Shown: positions 8,196 through 17,288 of the stretch, in pieces
Layout of the letters: each line of letters begins with the position of its first letter
Numbering within the stretch: the stretch's first letter is position 1
Assembly (NCBI GenBank): GCA_022778745.1
Contig: JALFSR010000043.1
Span: forward strand, 1-61,190
Direction of reading: 5' to 3'
Length of the DNA stretch: 61,190 bases
Source: Clostridiales bacterium
GTDB lineage: Bacteria > Bacillota > Clostridia > Lachnospirales > Lachnospiraceae
Notes under the pieces: generated by a model
Told to the model about the DNA's origin: nothing
The model's database searches: none
What the model saw: the letters and a program-made list of their open reading frames with translations, nothing else
Translations under genes and position numbers: made by a program

Positions 8196-9119
8196 TTAAT
8201 TAGTTTCAAACTTCTTTTCCCCAAACGTTCCCAGTCGTCTGACTTCCATCTCTAAATCAACTCCAAACTGTTGTTTAACACGCTTGGATACCTCTGTACA
8301 AAGTTTCATAATATCGGATGCAGTCGCATTTCCTCTGTTAATCACAAATCCGGCATGTTTTTCTGAAACTTGTGCATCTCCAATCCGAAATCCTTTTAAT
8401 CCAGCATCTTGGATTAATTTTCCAGCAAAATACCCTTCTGGACGTTTAAATGTACTGCCGGCACTTCCATATTCTAATGGCTGCTTTTCTCGTCTCTTTG
8501 CATTCATTTCATTCATCGTACTGCGAATTGTATCAGGATCTCCATCCTGCAGTTCCATTACACACGACAGAACAATATAACCGTTTTTTTCAATGCTGCT
8601 CGTGCGATATCCAAGTTCTAATTCTTCATTGGAAACTTCATGTATCGTTCCATTCGTATCTAACACTGTCGCAGATACAACAACTTGCTTCATTTCTCCA
8701 CCATAAGCACCGGCATTCATTCTTAATGCCCCGCCAACTGTTCCTGGAATTCCCGATGCAAACTCTAATCCTGTAAGACGATTCCGTAATGCTTCCTGTG
8801 CAATCGCCGCCAGCATTACGCCTGCCTGTGCAGTAATACGATTTCTCTCTGTATGATATTGATTCCAATGCTTCTGCATTGAGATAACTACACCATCAAA
8901 TCCTTCATCGCTGACAAGCAGATTACTTCCTCTTCCAAGTACAAACCACGCTGTATTTGTCTCCTTGCAAAGCCGCAGCACTGCCTTTAATTCTGCTTCT
9001 GATTTTGGTGTTACAAAGAAATGAGCAGGCCCGCCCACACGAAATGTCGTGTGAGCGTTCATCTGCTCTCCTATTATAATGTCTTCTGAATCCAATAATG
9101 CCTTTAATCTCTGCTCCAT
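8196..9119 (-). CDS. murB: UDP-N-acetylenolpyruvoylglucosamine reductase
   Basis: MurB reduces UDP-GlcNAc-enolpyruvate to UDP-MurNAc with NADPH and FAD in peptidoglycan synthesis. The 307-residue protein shows FAD-binding FRVGGPA near residue 27, LGRGSNLL, GIPGTVGGALRMNAGAYGGE, and the catalytic-region SAGSTFKRPEG, which marks a type II enzyme. Its start overlaps the last base of the hprK stop (TAATG), indicating translational coupling. Confidence 0.96.
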   Translation of the reverse strand: MEQRLKALLDSEDIIIGEQMNAHTTFRVGGPAHFFVTPKSEAELKAVLRLCKETNTAWFVLGRGSNLLVSDEGFDGVVISMQKHWNQYHTERNRITAQAGVMLAAIAQEALRNRLTGLEFASGIPGTVGGALRMNAGAYGGEMKQVVVSATVLDTNGTIHEVSNEELELGYRTSSIEKNGYIVLSCVMELQDGDPDTIRSTMNEMNAKRREKQPLEYGSAGSTFKRPEGYFAGKLIQDAGLKGFRIGDAQVSEKHAGFVINRGNATASDIMKLCTEVSKRVKQQFGVDLEMEVRRLGTFGEKKFETN

Positions 9120-10057
9120 TATTCCTCTTCATCTCTTCTTGATAAATTTTTTTGCACACGATTATATAATTCTCTTGCAGCATTATATCCCATCTTCTTT
9201 TGTCTGTAGTTAACAGCAGCAGATTCTACAATAATCGCAAGGTTACGTCCTGGACGAATTGGAATCTGGTGGCATACAACTTTATTTCCTAAAAACTCTG
9301 TATACTGTTCCTCCAATCCAAATCGGTCATACTCTTTATTTCTATCCCAATCTTCCAATTTGATTACCATATCAATCGACTGTGTATTTTTTACACTTTC
9401 TACACCGAATAATGTCTTAACATCAATAATACCGATACCTCGCAGTTCAATAAAATGTCTTGTAATTCCAGGCGCAGTTCCAACTAATGTATCATCACTT
9501 ACTTTTCTGATCTCTACAACATCATCGGATACAAGACGATGTCCTCTCTTAATAAGCTCAAGCGCTGCCTCACTCTTTCCGATTCCACTTTCGCCCATAA
9601 TCAAAACGCCTTCTCCATATACATCTACTAATACTCCATGAATTGAAATCGTAGGAGCAAGTTCTACATTCAGCCAACGAATTGTCTCTGCCATCAAATC
9701 GGATGTTGTCTGAGAGGAAATCAAAATCGGCACACCGTTTTTCACCGCAATATCGACAAGTTTCTTCTCTGGTTCGTGACTTCGGCTAAAAATAATACAT
9801 GGAATCTCATGAGTAACAAGACGCTCCCATGTCGCATAACGTTCTTCTTCCGTCAAGCTTTCCATATATCCAATTTCTACATTACCAATAACTTGTACAC
9901 GATCATGCGCAAATGCTTCATAAAAACCTGTCAGTTGCAACGCTGGACGATTAACATCTGGTGTTAAAATTTTAATTTTATCTGTATTAATTTGATTTGT
10001 TAAATTTTTTAAATTTAGCTTGTTTGCTAATGCTGTAATTGATACTCCTTTACTCAT
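9119..10057 (-). CDS. hprK: HPr kinase/phosphorylase
   Basis: HPrK phosphorylates and dephosphorylates Ser46 of HPr and Crh, feeding carbon status to CcpA. The 312 residues contain the N-terminal regulatory domain, His140, Walker A GESGIGKS at 155-162, and the signature ELRGIGIIDV. It heads the operon, after AAAGGAGG, and its probable substrate, the Crh-like protein, is the last gene of the same operon. Confidence 0.96.
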   Translation of the reverse strand: MSKGVSITALANKLNLKNLTNQINTDKIKILTPDVNRPALQLTGFYEAFAHDRVQVIGNVEIGYMESLTEEERYATWERLVTHEIPCIIFSRSHEPEKKLVDIAVKNGVPILISSQTTSDLMAETIRWLNVELAPTISIHGVLVDVYGEGVLIMGESGIGKSEAALELIKRGHRLVSDDVVEIRKVSDDTLVGTAPGITRHFIELRGIGIIDVKTLFGVESVKNTQSIDMVIKLEDWDRNKEYDRFGLEEQYTEFLGNKVVCHQIPIRPGRNLAIIVESAAVNYRQKKMGYNAARELYNRVQKNLSRRDEEE

Positions 10058-10083
10058 AGTATCCTCCTTTAAAAAGTATTATA

Positions 10084-10166
10084 ATAAAGTAAATAACAAC
10101 TATCTACCTATTTAATGTTCTGTTGAAATGAAAAATAGCTTATTCTACGTTCACAATTTACTTTAT
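10084..10166. promoter_or_regulatory. Inverted repeat in the hprK leader
   Basis: ATAAAGTAAAT (10084-10094) and ATTTACTTTAT (10156-10166) are perfect complements 61 bases apart, in the 166-bp gap between uvrC and hprK. On the minus strand the 3' arm is followed by TATAATACTTTTT and then the hprK SD, so it could form an attenuator-like structure. No clear promoter pair was found beside it. Confidence 0.4.
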
Positions 10167-10223
10167 AAAAGTATATTTTTTATTTTAACAGGCGAATGAG
10201 TTTCTGTAAAGAGCTATTATGAA

Positions 10224-12077
10224 TTATTCTGTGTGAAAAAAACGAAAAACTTCATTTGCTGCAGCTTTCGTCATTCCTTCCACACATAAAAGTTCTTCTA
10301 AAGAAGCTATTTTAATCTTCTCTAAATCGCCAAAATGTTTCATAAGAGTTCTTCTTCGCTTTGGTCCAATTCCAGGAATATCATCCAAAACCGAATGCAG
10401 CACTGCTTTTCCTCTTAAACTTCTATGATATTCAATCGCAAAGCGATGCGCTTCATCTTGAATTCTTGTAATTAGATGAAATCCCTCGCTATGTGTATCT
10501 ATTGGAATTTCTTGATTATGAAAATACAGTCCTCTTGTACGATGGTGATCATCTTTTACCATACCACACACTGGAATATTTAATTCCAACTCTTCTAATA
10601 CTTCTAATGCAACATTTACCTGTCCTTTTCCGCCGTCCATCATAATCAAATCTGGGAATTTCGTAAAGCTTCCTGCCTGCTTTCTTTGATGTATTTCTTC
10701 TAAACCATGTGAAAATCGCCTTGTCAGAACTTCACGCATCGAAGCATAGTCGTCTGGACCTTTTACAGACTGAATACGAAACTTTCTGTAATCGTTTCGT
10801 CTTGGTTTTCCATCCTCATAAACAACCATAGAACCGACAGATTCCAGTCCATTTGTATTAGAAATATCATATGCTTCGACACGCCGAATTTTTTCCACTC
10901 CAATCCACTGTTCAATCTGCTCCAATGCCCCCATTGTGCGCTGTTCTTCCCGCTGGATTTTTTCTCGGTCTTGTTCCAATACCATCTGTGCATTTTTTTT
11001 AGCTAATTCAATAAGATGTTCTTTTTCACCTTTTTTCGGAATCAGAATGCTGACTTTTTTTCCTCGTTTTTCTGTCAGCCATTCCATAATCAACTCTTTT
11101 TCTTCTATTTCTTCCTGTAAAAGAATTTCTTTTGGGATAAATGGCGTTCCTGCATAAAATTGCTTAATAAAACTTGTCAATATTTGTACATAAGAATCAT
11201 CCGATGCCACACGCAGATGAAAATGTTCTCTTCCGATCATTTTTCCATCTCGCATAAAAAACACTTGAACAACTGCTTCTTCTCCACTCAATGCCATCGC
11301 AATAATATCCTGATCTTCCATGGAACGATTTGTCAGTTTTTGCTTTTGTGCAATCATCTGCACACTTTTTATTAAGTCTCGATAATATGCCGCTTCCTCA
11401 AACTCCATTTGCTCTGAAGCACGATACATATTTTGTTCTAAAAACTTTTTTACCCCGTCATATTTTCCATTAAGAAATTGAATAACCTGATCTATTTGCT
11501 GACGATATTGTTCTGGTGTCGTATAGCCCTGACACGGAGCAAGACAACGCTTCATATGATAATTTAAGCATGGTCTTCCCTTTCCTTCTTCTTTTGGAAG
11601 ATTTTTAGAACAAGTACGAATACGGAATATTCGATAAATTAAATCCAATGTATCTTTTACCGCTGCGGAACTTGGATATGGTCCAAAATAATGTGTTTTA
11701 TCTTTTTTCATTTCATGTGCCATCATCACTCTTGGATAGGTTTCATTGACCGTAACACGAATATACGGATATCCTTTTCCATCTTTGAGCATCGTATTGT
11801 AACGCGGACGATGTTCTTTAATTAAATTACATTCTAATACAAGTGCCTCAACCTCAGAATCTGTAATAATATATTCAAACCACGCAATATTAGAAACCAT
11901 TTCTTTAATTTTTGATGTTTTATTTCGATTACTTTGAAAATATTGACGCACTCGATTTTTTAATTTTACTGCTTTTCCAATATAAATAATTTCTCCAAGT
12001 GCATTATGCATTAAATATACACCTGGTTTTTCTGGAAGTTTTTTTAATTCTTCCTGAATATTAAATACTGCATCCAT
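10224..12077 (-). CDS. uvrC: Excinuclease ABC subunit C
   Basis: UvrC makes both incisions in nucleotide excision repair. The 617 residues include the GIY-YIG domain (KPGVYLMHN then [18 protein letters not shown]), the cysteine-containing [20 protein letters not shown] stretch, a UVR motif near [15 protein letters not shown], the RNase H-like endonuclease domain ([11 protein letters not shown] and [10 protein letters not shown]) and C-terminal helix-hairpin-helix repeats ending in [18 protein letters not shown]. The ATG at 12077 has AAGGGAG upstream; an in-frame extension to 12134 lacks an SD. Confidence 0.96.
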   Translation of the reverse strand: MDAVFNIQEELKKLPEKPGVYLMHNALGEIIYIGKAVKLKNRVRQYFQSNRNKTSKIKEMVSNIAWFEYIITDSEVEALVLECNLIKEHRPRYNTMLKDGKGYPYIRVTVNETYPRVMMAHEMKKDKTHYFGPYPSSAAVKDTLDLIYRIFRIRTCSKNLPKEEGKGRPCLNYHMKRCLAPCQGYTTPEQYRQQIDQVIQFLNGKYDGVKKFLEQNMYRASEQMEFEEAAYYRDLIKSVQMIAQKQKLTNRSMEDQDIIAMALSGEEAVVQVFFMRDGKMIGREHFHLRVASDDSYVQILTSFIKQFYAGTPFIPKEILLQEEIEEKELIMEWLTEKRGKKVSILIPKKGEKEHLIELAKKNAQMVLEQDREKIQREEQRTMGALEQIEQWIGVEKIRRVEAYDISNTNGLESVGSMVVYEDGKPRRNDYRKFRIQSVKGPDDYASMREVLTRRFSHGLEEIHQRKQAGSFTKFPDLIMMDGGKGQVNVALEVLEELELNIPVCGMVKDDHHRTRGLYFHNQEIPIDTHSEGFHLITRIQDEAHRFAIEYHRSLRGKAVLHSVLDDIPGIGPKRRRTLMKHFGDLEKIKIASLEELLCVEGMTKAAANEVFRFFHTE

Positions 12078-12116
12078 TCCTTTCTCCCTTTTATTTTTCA
12101 TAGAACAAGACGAAAT

Positions 12117-12144
12117 ACAATACGTGGTTCGCATGTAACGTCAA
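12117..12144 (-). promoter_or_regulatory. Candidate uvrC promoter
   Basis: On the minus strand TTGACG (12144-12139), a 16-base spacer, then TATTGT (12122-12117), about 30 bases before the uvrC start region. The spacer contains CGAAC but no full LexA palindrome. Confidence 0.4.
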
Positions 12145-12175
12145 GCATTTTCATTTACTTTGTACTTTTATATCA

Positions 12176-12331
12176 ATGATACCAGAAGCAAAAGGTCATG
12201 CGTTTCATGCTTGCATGAAAAAGCATGATTTTGGAACCCGCAAAACATGAGAAAGTAGCTCGATTAGGGTGAATTTCGAATGTTTCTAGGATTGCGAGAA
12301 CACATAGTGCAGAGCAATCCGTAGGTATCAT
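12176..12331 (+). repeat. Dispersed structured repeat, copy A (full length, 156 bp)
   Basis: The copy begins ATGATACC and ends GGTATCAT, an inverted terminal pair. Inside lie a perfect hairpin TTTCATGC-tt-GCATGAAA and a long-range pairing CGCAA with TTGCG flanking a conserved core (GATTAGGGTGAATTTCGAAT). The copy at 60901 is near-identical through the core; decayed copies are at 16459 and 27228. There is no open reading frame of note. It fills most of the 384-bp gap between uvrC and ftsH and lies upstream of the candidate uvrC promoter. Confidence 0.8.
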
Positions 12332-12355
12332 GGGGTCAAACTATCTTTTGACCCC
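12332..12355. repeat. 9-bp perfect hairpin abutting repeat copy A
   Basis: GGGGTCAAA (12332-12340) pairs with TTTGACCCC (12347-12355), directly next to the GGTATCAT end of the repeat. No T-run on either side, so it is not a terminator. It may be part of the repeat or a separate short element. Confidence 0.55.
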
Positions 12356-12370
12356 AACATCATATCAATT

Positions 12371-12418
12371 AAAAATGCATCTAAACAGCTTTTAAAAACT
12401 ATTATAGATGCATTTTTT
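12371..12418 (-). terminator. Terminator of ftsH
   Basis: AAAAATGCATCTA (12371-12383) pairs with TAGATGCATTTTT (12405-12417). T residues flank on the minus strand. It is 44 bases after the ftsH stop and AT-rich enough to act in both directions. Confidence 0.75.
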
Positions 12419-12461
12419 CTTTTTAATCAGCCAAATTTTCTCATTGTTTTTTAAAAGTAAC

Positions 12462-14456
12462 TTAGTGTTCTTCGTCCAGAAAATCAGTCTTTTCCAATAA
12501 CACTTCTTCAGCCTTTTCAGATGAGGAATCGACTTGATCTTCTGACTGATCTGCACTGTCTTCTTGCTGCTTCTTATGCATCTGCTCCTGCTCATTTCTT
12601 GCTTCATGGAAAATATTCATAAATTCTTTTCCAGTAATCGTTTCCTGCTCAATCAAAAATGCAGCAATTCGATCCATAACCATTCGGTTTTCCTTTAACA
12701 AATCCTTTGCCTTCTCATACGCTTCTTTTAGCATACGCATTACTTCCTGGTCAATCTCGGCAGCTGTCACATCGGCACAATTTAATACTCGTCTTCCGTC
12801 TAAATATTGATTTTCTATAGATTCTAATGCAATCAGTCCAAATTTATCAGACATACCATACATCGTAATCATTGTTCGCGCATAGTTTGTTGCCTGTTCA
12901 ATATCGTTGGATGCTCCCGTCGTTACATTTCCAAATACAAGTTCCTCTGCCGCACGGCCTCCGAGCGCTGATACAATCATCGCCTCAATCTCGCTCTTTG
13001 TATTTAAAAATTTTTCTTCTTCTGGAGTATGCATTACATATCCTAATGCCCCCATTGTACGAGGTACAATTGTAATTTTCTGCACTGGTTCTGTATCTTT
13101 TTGCAGTGCACTAATCAGCGCATGACCAACTTCATGGTACGATACAATACGACGCTCTTCCTGACTCATAATTCGGTCTTTCTTCTCTTTACCGACAAGA
13201 ACAACTTCAACTGCTTCTAATAAATCACTTTGACGAACAACACTTCGTCCTTGCTTTACTGCATTAATCGCAGCTTCATTGATCATATTGGCAAGATCTG
13301 AACCGACTGCTCCACTTGTTGCAAGAGCAATTGCCTCCAAATCAACTGTTTCATCCATGTGTACATCTTTTGAATGTACTTTTAAAATATTGACACGACC
13401 TCTTAAATCAGGCTTATCAACGATAATACGGCGATCAAAACGACCTGGACGAAGCAGCGCCTTATCCAAAATCTCTGGTCTGTTTGTCGCTGCAAGTACA
13501 AGGACACCTTTCGATGCATCAAAACCATCCATTTCTGACAATAACTGATTCAGTGTCTGCTCTCGCTCATCATTGCCGCCGCCAAATCGACTGTCACGGC
13601 TTTTACCAATCGCATCAATTTCATCGATAAAAATAATACATGGCGCATTTTGCTGTGCCTGTTTAAACAGATCTCTTACTCGAGATGCTCCGACACCGAC
13701 AAACATCTCTACAAAGTCCGATCCCGATAATGAGAAAAATGGTACATTTGCTTCTCCTGCTACTGCTTTTGCAAGCAATGTTTTACCTGTTCCAGGAGGT
13801 CCCACAAGCAAGGCTCCTTTTGGCAGCTTTGCGCCAATTACTGCATATTTGTGAGGATTATGCAAGAAATCTACAATTTCAGTTAAAGACTCTTTCGCTT
13901 CATCTTGTCCTGCGACATCTTTAAATGTCACACCAGTCTCTTTTTGAATATAAACTTTTGCATTGCTTTTTCCGACGCCCATAACGCCGCCTCCGCCGCT
14001 GCCTCCCATCATCTTTCGTATCATAAATCCCATCAGCAGCCATATGATAACAAATGGAAGTATATACATCAAAATCAATTCCAGAAATCCAGAATCATTT
14101 TCCCCTCCAATAAATACAACATTCGCTTTATGCAAACGTTCTACCAAATTTTCATCTGGCAAATATGGAGTATAATAGCGAACTAATCCTCCATCTTTTA
14201 ATTTTATGACAATACGGCTGCCATTTTGGACTAATACTTCTTTTACATTACCACTATCTAGTTGTGTTAGAAATTCATTGTATGAAATCTTTTTCGTCGT
14301 TTTACTTGAGATAAAACGATTCAATCCCATAATTACTAAAAATGTAATGATTCCTACAATTACAAGTGCGATAATAACTTGAGAATTTTTTGGCGTTTTC
14401 TGTCCGTTATTATTATTATTGTTGTTTTGATTTTGGTTCTCCACTTCTTCCTCCAT
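12462..14456 (-). CDS. ftsH: ATP-dependent zinc metalloprotease FtsH
   Basis: FtsH is the membrane-bound AAA protease for quality control of membrane and regulatory proteins. The 664 residues have an Asn-rich cytoplasmic N-terminus, membrane segments at about 26-46 and 126-146 flanking an extracellular domain, Walker A GPPGTGKT (219-226), Walker B FIDEID, an SRH region ending in RPGRFDR, and the zinc site HEVGH (441-445), where most homologues have HEAGH. The C-terminal 60 residues are acidic and glutamine-rich. It is transcribed from its own promoter. Confidence 0.97.
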   Translation of the reverse strand: MEEEVENQNQNNNNNNNGQKTPKNSQVIIALVIVGIITFLVIMGLNRFISSKTTKKISYNEFLTQLDSGNVKEVLVQNGSRIVIKLKDGGLVRYYTPYLPDENLVERLHKANVVFIGGENDSGFLELILMYILPFVIIWLLMGFMIRKMMGGSGGGGVMGVGKSNAKVYIQKETGVTFKDVAGQDEAKESLTEIVDFLHNPHKYAVIGAKLPKGALLVGPPGTGKTLLAKAVAGEANVPFFSLSGSDFVEMFVGVGASRVRDLFKQAQQNAPCIIFIDEIDAIGKSRDSRFGGGNDEREQTLNQLLSEMDGFDASKGVLVLAATNRPEILDKALLRPGRFDRRIIVDKPDLRGRVNILKVHSKDVHMDETVDLEAIALATSGAVGSDLANMINEAAINAVKQGRSVVRQSDLLEAVEVVLVGKEKKDRIMSQEERRIVSYHEVGHALISALQKDTEPVQKITIVPRTMGALGYVMHTPEEEKFLNTKSEIEAMIVSALGGRAAEELVFGNVTTGASNDIEQATNYARTMITMYGMSDKFGLIALESIENQYLDGRRVLNCADVTAAEIDQEVMRMLKEAYEKAKDLLKENRMVMDRIAAFLIEQETITGKEFMNIFHEARNEQEQMHKKQQEDSADQSEDQVDSSSEKAEEVLLEKTDFLDEEH

Positions 14457-14469
14457 CTCTTATGACAAT

Positions 14470-14493
14470 AAAGCGGTCTTTTTAGGCCGCTTT
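14470..14493. promoter_or_regulatory. Leader hairpin before ftsH
   Basis: AAAGCGG (14470-14476) pairs with CCGCTTT (14487-14493). On the minus strand it lies inside the ftsH leader, ending 13 bases before the ATG, and is followed by ATTG rather than a T-run; on the plus strand TTCTTTTACTTTT follows. It could affect ftsH translation or stop plus-strand transcripts. Confidence 0.45.
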
Positions 14494-14541
14494 TCTTTTA
14501 CTTTTGAAGTAAACACATATTGTCTGCTCCATCAACTATTC

Positions 14542-14570
14542 ATTATAAAGATAGTTATTATAAAAATCAA
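14542..14570 (-). promoter_or_regulatory. Promoter of ftsH
   Basis: TTGATT (14570-14565), 17-base spacer, TATAAT (14547-14542) on the minus strand, giving a leader of about 80 bases. Confidence 0.65.
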
Positions 14571-14612
14571 GAGATTCCTTTATCTTTTTCCTCTGTGATT
14601 GTGAAAATTCTG

Positions 14613-14662
14613 TTGCTAATATAAAACGGACATTTCAAATTTGCTTTGCAGCTTCTTTTCGC
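14613..14662 (+). repeat. Copy 2 of the thrC-leader hairpin element
   Basis: This stretch, just past the clpX stop, closely resembles 24100-24150 in the thrC leader: both contain CGGACATTyCAAATyyGCTTT followed by GCTTCTTTTC. In this copy the stem has decayed to a short AAAGC/GTTTT pairing that relies on G-T pairs. Confidence 0.6.
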
Positions 14663-14669
14663 TCTATAT

Positions 14670-16028
14670 TCAACTTCTCATCTCAATACGAGGCCCGCCA
14701 GTCTTTTCGATATAATCTCTTGTAATCGTTACTCTTCCAATTGAATCATCTTTTGGAATCTCATACATAATATCGAGCATAAATTCTTCAATAATTGCCC
14801 GCAATGCTCTTGCTCCAGTATCTTTTTTCAATGCCTTCTCTGCAATCGCTTCCAATGCTTCCTCATCAAAACGCAGATCCACCTCGTCCAATGCTAATAA
14901 TTTTTGATATTGTTTTAAAATCGCATTTCTTGGCTCTTTTAATACTTTTACAAGCATATCTTTATCCAGTGCATCTAATGTAAAAATAATCGGAAGACGT
15001 CCAATAAATTCTGGAATCATACCAAACGCACGCAGATCTTCGACTTCTACTTGGCGAAGCAGATTTTTATCATTATTGTATTTATCTTTTAAATCTGCCT
15101 GGAATCCCATCGAAGATTTTTTATTCAGACGTTCCTTAATGATTGATTCTAAATCAGGGAATGCGCCTCCGCAAATAAATAAAATATTTTTTGTATTAAT
15201 TGTTTCTAAAGGAACCATTGCATTTTTGCTATTTGCTCCAACTGGCACTTCAATCTGTGCTCCTTCTAATAACTTTAACAATCCCTGTTGCACTGACTCA
15301 CCACTTACATCACGATTTGTCGTGTTGCGTTTTTTTGCCAGCTTATCAATCTCATCAATAAAAATAATTCCTCTCTCTGCTTTTTCTACATCATTATCAG
15401 CTGCTGCCAACAATTTTGAAACAACACTCTCAATATCATCTCCGATATATCCTGCCTCTGTCAGAGAAGTTGCATCTGCAATCGCAAGCGGTACATCTAA
15501 CAGTTTTGCAAGTGTCTTCACTAAATAAGTCTTTCCACTTCCTGTCGGTCCAATCATTAACATATTCGATTTTTCAATTTCAATATCATCCATATTGTCT
15601 GCTGCAATTCGCTTATAATGATTATAAACTCCTACTGAAATTACTTTTTTTGCATAATCCTGTCCTACAATAAACTCATTTAATTGCGCATTAATTTTAT
15701 GAGGGGCAGGAATAGATTTTATATCGAACACTGCCTGTTTTACTTCTTTTTCTGATTTTTTCTTCTTTACCCGCTGTCTTTGAGGAATTTTATTTAATAC
15801 ATCATCCATATTTATATTTGTAGGAGGTATCATTGTCATCATATTTCCATATGGAAGTGTGCCATTTCCCATCTGATCAAATGTTCGCTGCATACAATCA
15901 TTACATACACATATATCGGCACCTGGTATTTTAATCATCTTTCCTGCTTTGCTCTCTGGTCTTCGGCATATATAGCAAATATTTTGATATTCTTCTTGAT
16001 TCGTATCTTTATTTGTTGTATCTGACAT
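14670..16028 (-). CDS. clpX: ClpX ATPase of the ClpXP protease
   Basis: ClpX unfolds substrates for ClpP. The 452 residues begin with a zinc-binding domain (Cys18, Cys21, Cys42, Cys45), then Walker A GPTGSGKT (160-167), Walker [12 protein letters not shown], and the C-terminal KDTGARALRAIIEEFMLD region. A linker of about 40 residues rich in Lys and Met separates the zinc domain from the ATPase; it diverges from standard ClpX (usually about 420 residues). No clpP is adjacent. The linker makes a specialised ClpX paralogue possible, but all catalytic motifs are intact. Confidence 0.9.
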   Translation of the reverse strand: MSDTTNKDTNQEEYQNICYICRRPESKAGKMIKIPGADICVCNDCMQRTFDQMGNGTLPYGNMMTMIPPTNINMDDVLNKIPQRQRVKKKKSEKEVKQAVFDIKSIPAPHKINAQLNEFIVGQDYAKKVISVGVYNHYKRIAADNMDDIEIEKSNMLMIGPTGSGKTYLVKTLAKLLDVPLAIADATSLTEAGYIGDDIESVVSKLLAAADNDVEKAERGIIFIDEIDKLAKKRNTTNRDVSGESVQQGLLKLLEGAQIEVPVGANSKNAMVPLETINTKNILFICGGAFPDLESIIKERLNKKSSMGFQADLKDKYNNDKNLLRQVEVEDLRAFGMIPEFIGRLPIIFTLDALDKDMLVKVLKEPRNAILKQYQKLLALDEVDLRFDEEALEAIAEKALKKDTGARALRAIIEEFMLDIMYEIPKDDSIGRVTITRDYIEKTGGPRIEMRS

Positions 16029-16125
16029 AATTTTCCTTTCTCATTTTAACTACTGTTTTGCTGTGTATATTACAGAACAGATATTCATAATCTGTTTCAC
16101 TGTTTCTTTCACTCGCTCTGCGTTT

Positions 16126-16154
16126 ATTATACGGGAAAATAACTGAATAAACAA
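16126..16154 (-). promoter_or_regulatory. Promoter of clpX
   Basis: TTGTTT (16154-16149), 17-base spacer, TATAAT (16131-16126) on the minus strand. The leader is about 90 bases. Confidence 0.65.
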
Positions 16155-16172
16155 GTAAATATTTTATAAAAA

Positions 16173-16206
16173 GAGGAACTGTAATGTCAAATCATACAGT
16201 TCCTCT
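16173..16206 (-). terminator. Terminator of the 53-residue gene
   Basis: Perfect 11-bp hairpin GAGGAACTGTA (16173-16183) with TACAGTTCCTC (16196-16206), followed on the minus strand by TTTTTATAAAAT. It separates the small gene from the clpX promoter. Confidence 0.85.
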
Positions 16207-16243
16207 CAGATTTCATGTTCAATTAATGTCTTTATACAGTGCA

Positions 16244-16405
16244 CTATTCTTTTCTTTTCCTTTCTACTAAATTCATATAAGATGTTCTCTCATCTTCACT
16301 GATGAATCCATACCCACTAAACTTGTTGATTAGCGATATCGCCTTTTCCACCTCGTCTCTCGAGAATTCCGGCTGCGTCTTAATATAAGCTTCTAGTAAC
16401 GACAT
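16244..16405 (-). CDS. Small hypothetical protein (53 aa)
   Basis: A 53-residue protein beginning MSLLEAYIKTQPEFSRDEVE and ending in a basic ERKRKE tail. The start at 16405 has a very strong SD (AAGGAGG) 6-7 bases upstream, and an 11-bp terminator follows, so this is a real transcription unit although no family is recognised. The sequence suggests two or three amphipathic helices with no cysteine, signal or membrane segment. The helix between SRDEVEKAISLINKFSG might bind a partner; that is a guess. It is not part of the clpX operon, since its terminator lies between them. Confidence 0.7.
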   Translation of the reverse strand: MSLLEAYIKTQPEFSRDEVEKAISLINKFSGYGFISEDERTSYMNLVERKRKE

Positions 16406-16458
16406 AGGCCCACCTCCTTCTATAATATACTGTGTATACAACGAAAATTACTATTTAT

Positions 16459-16564
16459 GATACCAAAATCAAATGATCATACACATACAAAACCATATGA
16501 CTTTAGAAACCTCAAAATACTTTTAATTCTAACACCATATTACAGCAACTAGTAGGAATGAGAT
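16459..16564 (+). repeat. Dispersed structured repeat, copy D (internally deleted)
   Basis: It starts GATACCAAAATCAAATGATC and ends with AGCAACTAGTAGGAAT, matching both ends of copies A and C (AGCAAtCCGTAGGTAT). The conserved core and about 45 bases of the middle are missing. It lies 54 bases upstream of the 53-residue gene in the 386-bp gap before the XRE gene. Confidence 0.55.
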
Positions 16565-16669
16565 TGTCCTTCTCTCCTGTTTAATAGCATTATATCCTAT
16601 TTTCAAGCGTTTGAACAGTGAACATTATACACTTTTTTTAAATTTTATAACAAAATTATATTTTTTCTA

Positions 16670-16698
16670 TTGAAATCTGCAAAATTTACCACTATAAT
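16670..16698 (+). promoter_or_regulatory. Promoter of the plus-strand XRE gene
   Basis: TTGAAA (16670-16675), 17-base spacer, TATAAT (16693-16698). The predicted leader is about 85 bases and ends in AAAGGAGG before the ATG at 16792. Confidence 0.7.
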
Positions 16699-16791
16699 AA
16701 TGATATATGACTTTTTACATTATGTATTTTTTTACCTCACAATCTTGCCAGGACTATGTCAGAATTAATTCACGGATAAAGGAGGAATATT

Positions 16792-17019
16792 ATGTCTGAT
16801 ATTTTTGATGTTTCTATTGGACTTCGTAAAATGATGAAGTCTCGTAAATTAACAATTTCTAAGCTTTCTGATCAGTCAAACATTCCTGAAGATACGATTA
16901 AATCAATCCGAAGCGGAAAAACAAAAAATCCAGGTATTCAGACAATAATTCGCTTAGCAGACTCTTTAGACTGCAGCATCGATGAACTTATTGGACATCA
17001 TTCTGGCCATTCTAATTAA
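16792..17019 (+). CDS. XRE-family helix-turn-helix regulator (75 aa)
   Basis: A 75-residue single-domain Cro/CI-type DNA-binding protein. The helix-turn-helix spans roughly residues 12-66 with SKLSDQSNIPEDTIKSIRSG as turn and recognition helix and ADSLDCSIDELIG closing the fold. It has its own consensus promoter, strong SD and terminator, so it is monocistronic. It is one of few plus-strand genes. Its targets are not evident; it may regulate itself or the adjacent htrA region. Confidence 0.88.
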   Translation: MSDIFDVSIGLRKMMKSRKLTISKLSDQSNIPEDTIKSIRSGKTKNPGIQTIIRLADSLDCSIDELIGHHSGHSN

Positions 17020-17110
17020 TCTATATATCACATATTCAACTGTATAATGATCTTTGTACATCATACATCATACTGCCAGAAGAGATTTGGCAAAAAATTT
17101 TTATAAAAAG

Positions 17111-17180
17111 ACCACAGCTTTGGTGATCTTCATCATCAGATAAAACTAGATCACATAAAACTGTGGTTTCTTTATTTTTA
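17111..17180 (+). terminator. Terminator of the XRE gene
   Basis: Two nested perfect stems: ACCACAG (17111-17117) with CTGTGGT (17161-17167), and inside it GTGATCT (17123-17129) with AGATCAC (17148-17154). TTTCTTTATTTTT follows on the plus strand. Confidence 0.85.
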
Positions 17181-17288
17181 ATAATTATTCTATAAAGCAC
17201 TGCTTCTTGATTAATTCGCTTCGCTGTGCAGTTCCTTTATAACTCATATTTATTTTTAGTCATCATATAATCTGTTTTACAAGCAGTC

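Noticed and set aside
8638-8868. Additional minus-strand frames inside murB
   Set aside because: Out-of-frame shadows of an intact, well-conserved gene.
12117-12150. LexA (SOS) box before uvrC
   Set aside because: Only one half-site (CGAAC) is present; the second half does not match.
16792-17019. Toxin-antitoxin or prophage remnant around the small XRE gene
   Set aside because: The gene is monocistronic with its own promoter and terminator and no adjacent toxin or phage gene.
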